From assembly GCA_002085265.1 (NCBI GenBank), contig NATI01000059.1, positions 1 to 8,944 of the forward strand: a stretch of DNA of 8,944 nucleotides, in the 5' to 3' direction. Positions 6,340 through 8,944 of the stretch are shown here, one piece after another. The notes beneath the pieces were generated by a model, which was not told where the DNA came from, ran no database searches, and saw only the letters and a program-made list of their open reading frames with translations. This stretch comes from Candidatus Omnitrophica bacterium 4484_49. Its GTDB lineage: Bacteria > Omnitrophota > Gorgyraeia > Kaelpiales > Kaelpiaceae. A program made the translations under genes and the position numbers. Numbering within the stretch: the stretch's first letter is position 1; the number at the start of each line of letters is the position of its first letter.

Positions 6340-7082
6340 TGTCCAATTTTACATTTGAATTAAGCGCACTTTTAAAAAAATATCGGACTGGAGAAATTTC
6401 GGAGGAGGAGATTTTAAAATATCTTAAGTGGTTTCCTTTTTATGAAAATGGCAGGTTTACTTTTGATACTCAGAGGATCCTTCGTCGGAAATTTCCGGAG
6501 TTTATATATACACCCAGTAAAGACGTTTCTACTTTGAAAAAATTAATTTCTATTTTGAAAGAAAGCCAGCCTGTAATTCTTACTCGTCTGGAATACAAGA
6601 AATATAAAAAATTGAAAAAATATTTTAGAGACCTGAAGTTCAATTCCTGTGCAAGAATCGGTTATTTTCGAATCCCTCGAAAGAAGGAAAGCCTCTGTGC
6701 TGTTGTATCTGCAGGAGGAGGAGATATAAATGTGGCAGAGGAGGCGAGTTTAGTTTTGGAAATTCTGGGTATAAATGTGAGGAGATTTTATGACTTGGGA
6801 TGTGCAGGTTTGGTTAGGTTATTAAGTAAAATAGAGGAGATTGAAAAAGCAAAGTGTGTAATAGCAGTGGCGGGAATGGAAGGAGCTTTACCTGGAATTA
6901 TAGCTGGTTTGATTTCCAGACCTGTTATAGCGGTTCCTACGAGTGTGGGATATGGGACAAATCTTAAGGGATTTTCAGGGCTTCTTACAATGCTGAACTC
7001 CTGTAGTTTGGGACTGGCGGTGGTTAATATAGATAATGGTGTTGGAGCTGCCACAGTAGCGTATTCAATCGTTAAGTCATGA
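6339..7082 (+). CDS. larB: Nickel pincer cofactor biosynthesis protein LarB
   Basis: This 247-residue protein is LarB, which carboxylates and hydrolyses nicotinic acid adenine dinucleotide as the first step toward the nickel-pincer (NPN) cofactor of lactate racemase and related enzymes. The N-terminus (ELSALLKKYRTGEISEEEIL, then FDTQRILRRKFPEF) and the PurE-like domain are both present: VAEEASLVLEILG, RFYDLGCAGLVRLLS, VIAVAGMEGALPGIIAGLI (174-192), PVIAVPTSVGYG (195-206), MLNSC (218-222) and VVNIDNGVGAA (228-238). Cys222 aligns with the catalytic cysteine of Lactobacillus LarB. The glycine-rich loop reads SAGGGDINVAEEA where the family usually has TAGTSDLPVAEEA. The start is ATG 6339 in TGATG, overlapping the previous stop by 1 nt; TTG 6336 would add one residue. 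It overlaps larC by 4 nt (ATGA). No larA or larE is nearby. Confidence 0.93.
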   Translation: MSNFTFELSALLKKYRTGEISEEEILKYLKWFPFYENGRFTFDTQRILRRKFPEFIYTPSKDVSTLKKLISILKESQPVILTRLEYKKYKKLKKYFRDLKFNSCARIGYFRIPRKKESLCAVVSAGGGDINVAEEASLVLEILGINVRRFYDLGCAGLVRLLSKIEEIEKAKCVIAVAGMEGALPGIIAGLISRPVIAVPTSVGYGTNLKGFSGLLTMLNSCSLGLAVVNIDNGVGAATVAYSIVKS

Positions 7083-8230
7083 AGGTCCTGGTTATAGACC
7101 CCTTACCTTCTCTCAGTGGAGATATGTTTTTATCGGCAGGATATGGTCTGGGGTTTGATATTTTAAAGCTGGAAAAGGTTATTCACAAGTTGGGATTTGC
7201 AGATTTTAAAGTCAAAGTGGTAAATAAAAAAGCAGGGCACATTACTGCTAACAGTTTAAAAATTTCACCCCAGCATTCATCTTATGTAGATTTAAAACAG
7301 GTCATAAAGAAAATTACTAACCTTAAATTAGATAAAAAAGCCATAGGTATTGCTGTAAATGTGATAAAAAATTTGATTGCTGTAGAACGAGAGCTTCATA
7401 AAGAGAAAAGGAGCCATAGAGGAGAGATATTTTCTCTGGATACTGTAATTGATGCCTTGGGGACAGGTATGATTATCACTGAACTTGGGGTTGAGAAATG
7501 TTTTTATACTCAGATTTATATACCTCAGGGATTTAATCCTGATTGTGAATATCCATTGCTTGCTCCTGCTACTTTAGAACTTCTTAAGGGGTACCAGTTA
7601 AATTACACAGATATAGATCAGGAATTAATCACACCTACGGGGGCGAGCATAATCAATACCTTGTGTACTCCCGAGGATAGGATAACCAGTTTCCATGCTG
7701 TTAAAATCAGTTATTCTACTGGTAACAGGATATTCTCTAAAGGAGCCAACTTACTGAGGTTGATTCTAGCGGAAGGAGAATTTCAGGAAAATATTATTTC
7801 TGAAGAGATTTATCAACTTATCACTTCTTTAGATGATATTACCTCGGAAGATCTGGCTTATGCTCAGGAGAAATTGTTCTCTTCAGGAGCATTGGATGTC
7901 CAGATTTCAACTTATTATGGTAAAAAGAATCGCATTGGTTTCACAATTGTAGTTCTGTGTAGATATGAGAAGATTAAATCGCTTCTTTCCATATTATTTA
8001 AACATACCTCTACCTCAGGGGTGAGATGTCAGAAACTGCAACGGTTTGTCCTCCCCAGAGAGATAAAGAAGTTGAGTTCATCATTGGGCAAGATTGGGGT
8101 TAAGAGATTTAGAATTCCTGGAGGTGAAAAGTACAAGTTCGAATATCAGGATATTAAGGAGATAGCAGAGATTAATAATATTCCTCTTTTTGAAGTCAAA
8201 AACCATTTTAAAAATAAATTAAATACTTGA
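7079..8230 (+). CDS. larC: LarC-family nickel insertion protein (divergent)
   Basis: The 383-residue protein spans both LarC1 and LarC2 regions in one frame, so no programmed frameshift is needed. LarC inserts nickel into the pincer cofactor precursor using CTP. Recognisable motifs are DPLPSLSGDMFLSA (7-20), LAPATLELLKG (161-171), ELITPTGASIINTL (182-195), ITSLDDITSEDLAYAQEKLFSSGALDV (248-274), GKKNRIGF (281-288), TSGVRCQKLQRFVLPRE (312-328) and a final FEYQDIKEIAEINNIPLFEV. Several usually invariant positions differ: the HFHEVGAVDS element reads SHRGEIFSLDT (112-122), the histidine of the C-HG-LPVPAPAT stretch is missing (CEYPLLAPAT), NIDDM reads SLDDI, and no histidine-rich insert is present. 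It overlaps larB by 4 nt, which supports a shared pathway. It could be a functional but fast-evolving LarC or a specialised paralogue. Confidence 0.85.
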   Translation: MKVLVIDPLPSLSGDMFLSAGYGLGFDILKLEKVIHKLGFADFKVKVVNKKAGHITANSLKISPQHSSYVDLKQVIKKITNLKLDKKAIGIAVNVIKNLIAVERELHKEKRSHRGEIFSLDTVIDALGTGMIITELGVEKCFYTQIYIPQGFNPDCEYPLLAPATLELLKGYQLNYTDIDQELITPTGASIINTLCTPEDRITSFHAVKISYSTGNRIFSKGANLLRLILAEGEFQENIISEEIYQLITSLDDITSEDLAYAQEKLFSSGALDVQISTYYGKKNRIGFTIVVLCRYEKIKSLLSILFKHTSTSGVRCQKLQRFVLPREIKKLSSSLGKIGVKRFRIPGGEKYKFEYQDIKEIAEINNIPLFEVKNHFKNKLNT

Positions 8231-8258
8231 CAATAGAAGTAAATTTATTGTAAATAAT
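8227..8258 (+). promoter_or_regulatory. Candidate promoter for the last gene
   Basis: A perfect TTGACA occurs at 8227-8232, over the larC stop. Possible -10 elements are TAAATA 8251-8256 (18-nt spacer) and AATAAT 8253-8258 (20-nt spacer). Neither is ideal. Transcription would start near 8264, on the start codons themselves, which would make the mRNA leaderless. In this AT-rich stretch, chance matches are likely. Confidence 0.35.
8230..8251. promoter_or_regulatory. Inverted repeat, possible operator
   Basis: ACAATA (8230-8235) and TATTGT (8246-8251) are perfect 6-nt inverted arms separated by 10 nt. They overlap the TTGACA box and reach the putative -10, a position suited to a dimeric repressor. 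The arms are short and AT-rich, so chance is a real alternative. No U-run follows, so it is not an intrinsic terminator. Confidence 0.25.
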
Positions 8259-8260
8259 AT

Positions 8261-8944
8261 ATGATGATTATAAATAAAGCAGTTAAATTACAAAGTATAT
8301 TAATACTTTTATTTTTTTTACTTTTAATTTTACAATCAAGTTTAGCCAGCAAAGTCCAGTATCCCGAATGGAAGATAAAACTTTCCTATATGTTATTGAG
8401 TAAGGGAAAACAGGTATTGAATGACAATCCCCATCTTGCCATTCAGTATTTCAAAAGAGCAAAAAAAATCTATCCTCAAAATATTGAAGCTGAGGAACTT
8501 ATAAAAGAAGTCGCAAGTAAAGTGGACAACCCAAGTCTTCTCCCAAAACAACGCAGAAAGAAAATAAAAATATTGGCATCTGACATTAACAGTGAGAGTA
8601 ATTATACACAATTTTCTCAGCAGGATGAAAATTCTGATATACCTCGGGCTCCAGAAAAACACCCTCCCAAAATATATCCCCAAAAACAAAAATCTTCTGT
8701 GTCAGAAGAAACCTATTCATTTCAGGATAAAAATGTTATTATTGCTGAATATAAAGGGATAAGCGAAGACGAGGAGTATAAAGCCTGGAAGAGGGGACCT
8801 ACGATAAATACAGTATTAGATATTTATCATCCCCAGCATCCAGGTAAGACGTTTCCTTATTACAAAAATTATGAGGGATTTAAATTGAATCCTTATTTTG
8901 GAGTATGGGCAAATTATGAAGTTGAGAAAGCTCCAGTAGGAATG
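8261..8944 (+). CDS. Exported TPR-like protein of unknown function, N-terminal part (runs off the window)
   Basis: From ATG 8261 the frame stays open for 228 codons to the right edge. Residues 1-30 look like a signal peptide: a basic start (INKAVK), a long leucine/isoleucine core (12-25) and a likely cleavage after SSLA. Residues about 38-87 are helical and fit one TPR-like unit (LAIQYFKRAKKIYPQNIEAEEL, with small, aromatic and proline positions in the expected places). Residues about 90-155 are polar, rich in Lys, Gln, Ser and Pro, and probably disordered. The segment from 157 (NVIIAEYKG) to NPYFGVWANYEV (210-221) is aromatic-rich and could begin a folded or beta-rich domain. I recognise no family. 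The gene lies 30 nt after larC, in more AT-rich sequence than its neighbours; no Shine-Dalgarno precedes ATG 8261 or 8264. It would be periplasmic or outer-membrane associated. Confidence 0.72.
   Translation, partial: MMIINKAVKLQSILILLFFLLLILQSSLASKVQYPEWKIKLSYMLLSKGKQVLNDNPHLAIQYFKRAKKIYPQNIEAEELIKEVASKVDNPSLLPKQRRKKIKILASDINSESNYTQFSQQDENSDIPRAPEKHPPKIYPQKQKSSVSEETYSFQDKNVIIAEYKGISEDEEYKAWKRGPTINTVLDIYHPQHPGKTFPYYKNYEGFKLNPYFGVWANYEVEKAPVGM

Noticed and set aside
8231..8260. Intrinsic terminator after larC
   Set aside because: The only inverted repeat has 6-nt AT arms with a 10-nt loop and no following T-run, so a stable terminator hairpin is not supported.
8393..8689. A 98-codon minus-strand frame
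   Set aside because: It lies opposite the plus-strand exported protein, whose signal peptide and TPR-like pattern are convincing; the minus translation is Phe/Ile-rich with no motif.

Overview
The window is a compact, single-strand (+) gene cluster from a bacterium, AT-leaning, with eleven complete or partial genes before a twelfth that runs off the right edge. There are no tRNAs, rRNAs, mobile elements or CRISPR arrays. Almost every junction is an overlap (1 to 20 nt) or a very short gap (24 to 46 nt), so the first eleven genes look like one long co-transcribed unit. Gene content (GatAB amidotransferase, Ctp protease, YibQ-type deacetylase, TsaD, bactofilin) indicates a bacterium, most likely with a Gram-negative type envelope. 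The mix of lar genes, bactofilin and excisionase-type HTH proteins fits poorly sampled uncultured phyla (for example Omnitrophota-like or Aerophobota-like lineages), but that placement is a guess from gene order and composition.

Layout. 1-1553: tail of gatA and complete gatB, for transamidation of mischarged Glu-tRNA(Gln) and/or Asp-tRNA(Asn). 1537-3788: an S41 carboxyl-terminal processing protease with signal peptide and PDZ domain, then a membrane-anchored divergent polysaccharide deacetylase (YibQ family), a pairing seen elsewhere in envelope and cell-division loci. 3769-4773: tsaD, for the t6A37 modification of tRNA. 4755-5408: an MgtC/SapB-family membrane protein. 5433-6339: a bactofilin whose C-terminus carries an excisionase-type (HTH_17/MerR-like) DNA-binding domain, followed by a small protein with the same kind of HTH at its N-terminus and one transmembrane helix at its C-terminus. 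6339-8230: larB and larC of the nickel-pincer cofactor pathway. 8261-8944: the N-terminal 228 residues of an unrecognised exported protein with a TPR-like helical segment.

How they may work together. The first part serves tRNA aminoacylation/modification and envelope maintenance. The most interesting part is the bactofilin-HTH fusion next to a membrane-anchored HTH protein: together they could couple a cytoskeletal polymer, DNA and the membrane. This is inference; no partner DNA site can be identified from the window. The lar genes appear without larA or larE, and LarC departs from several family-conserved positions, so its exact activity is uncertain. The last gene starts a more AT-rich stretch and may have its own promoter.
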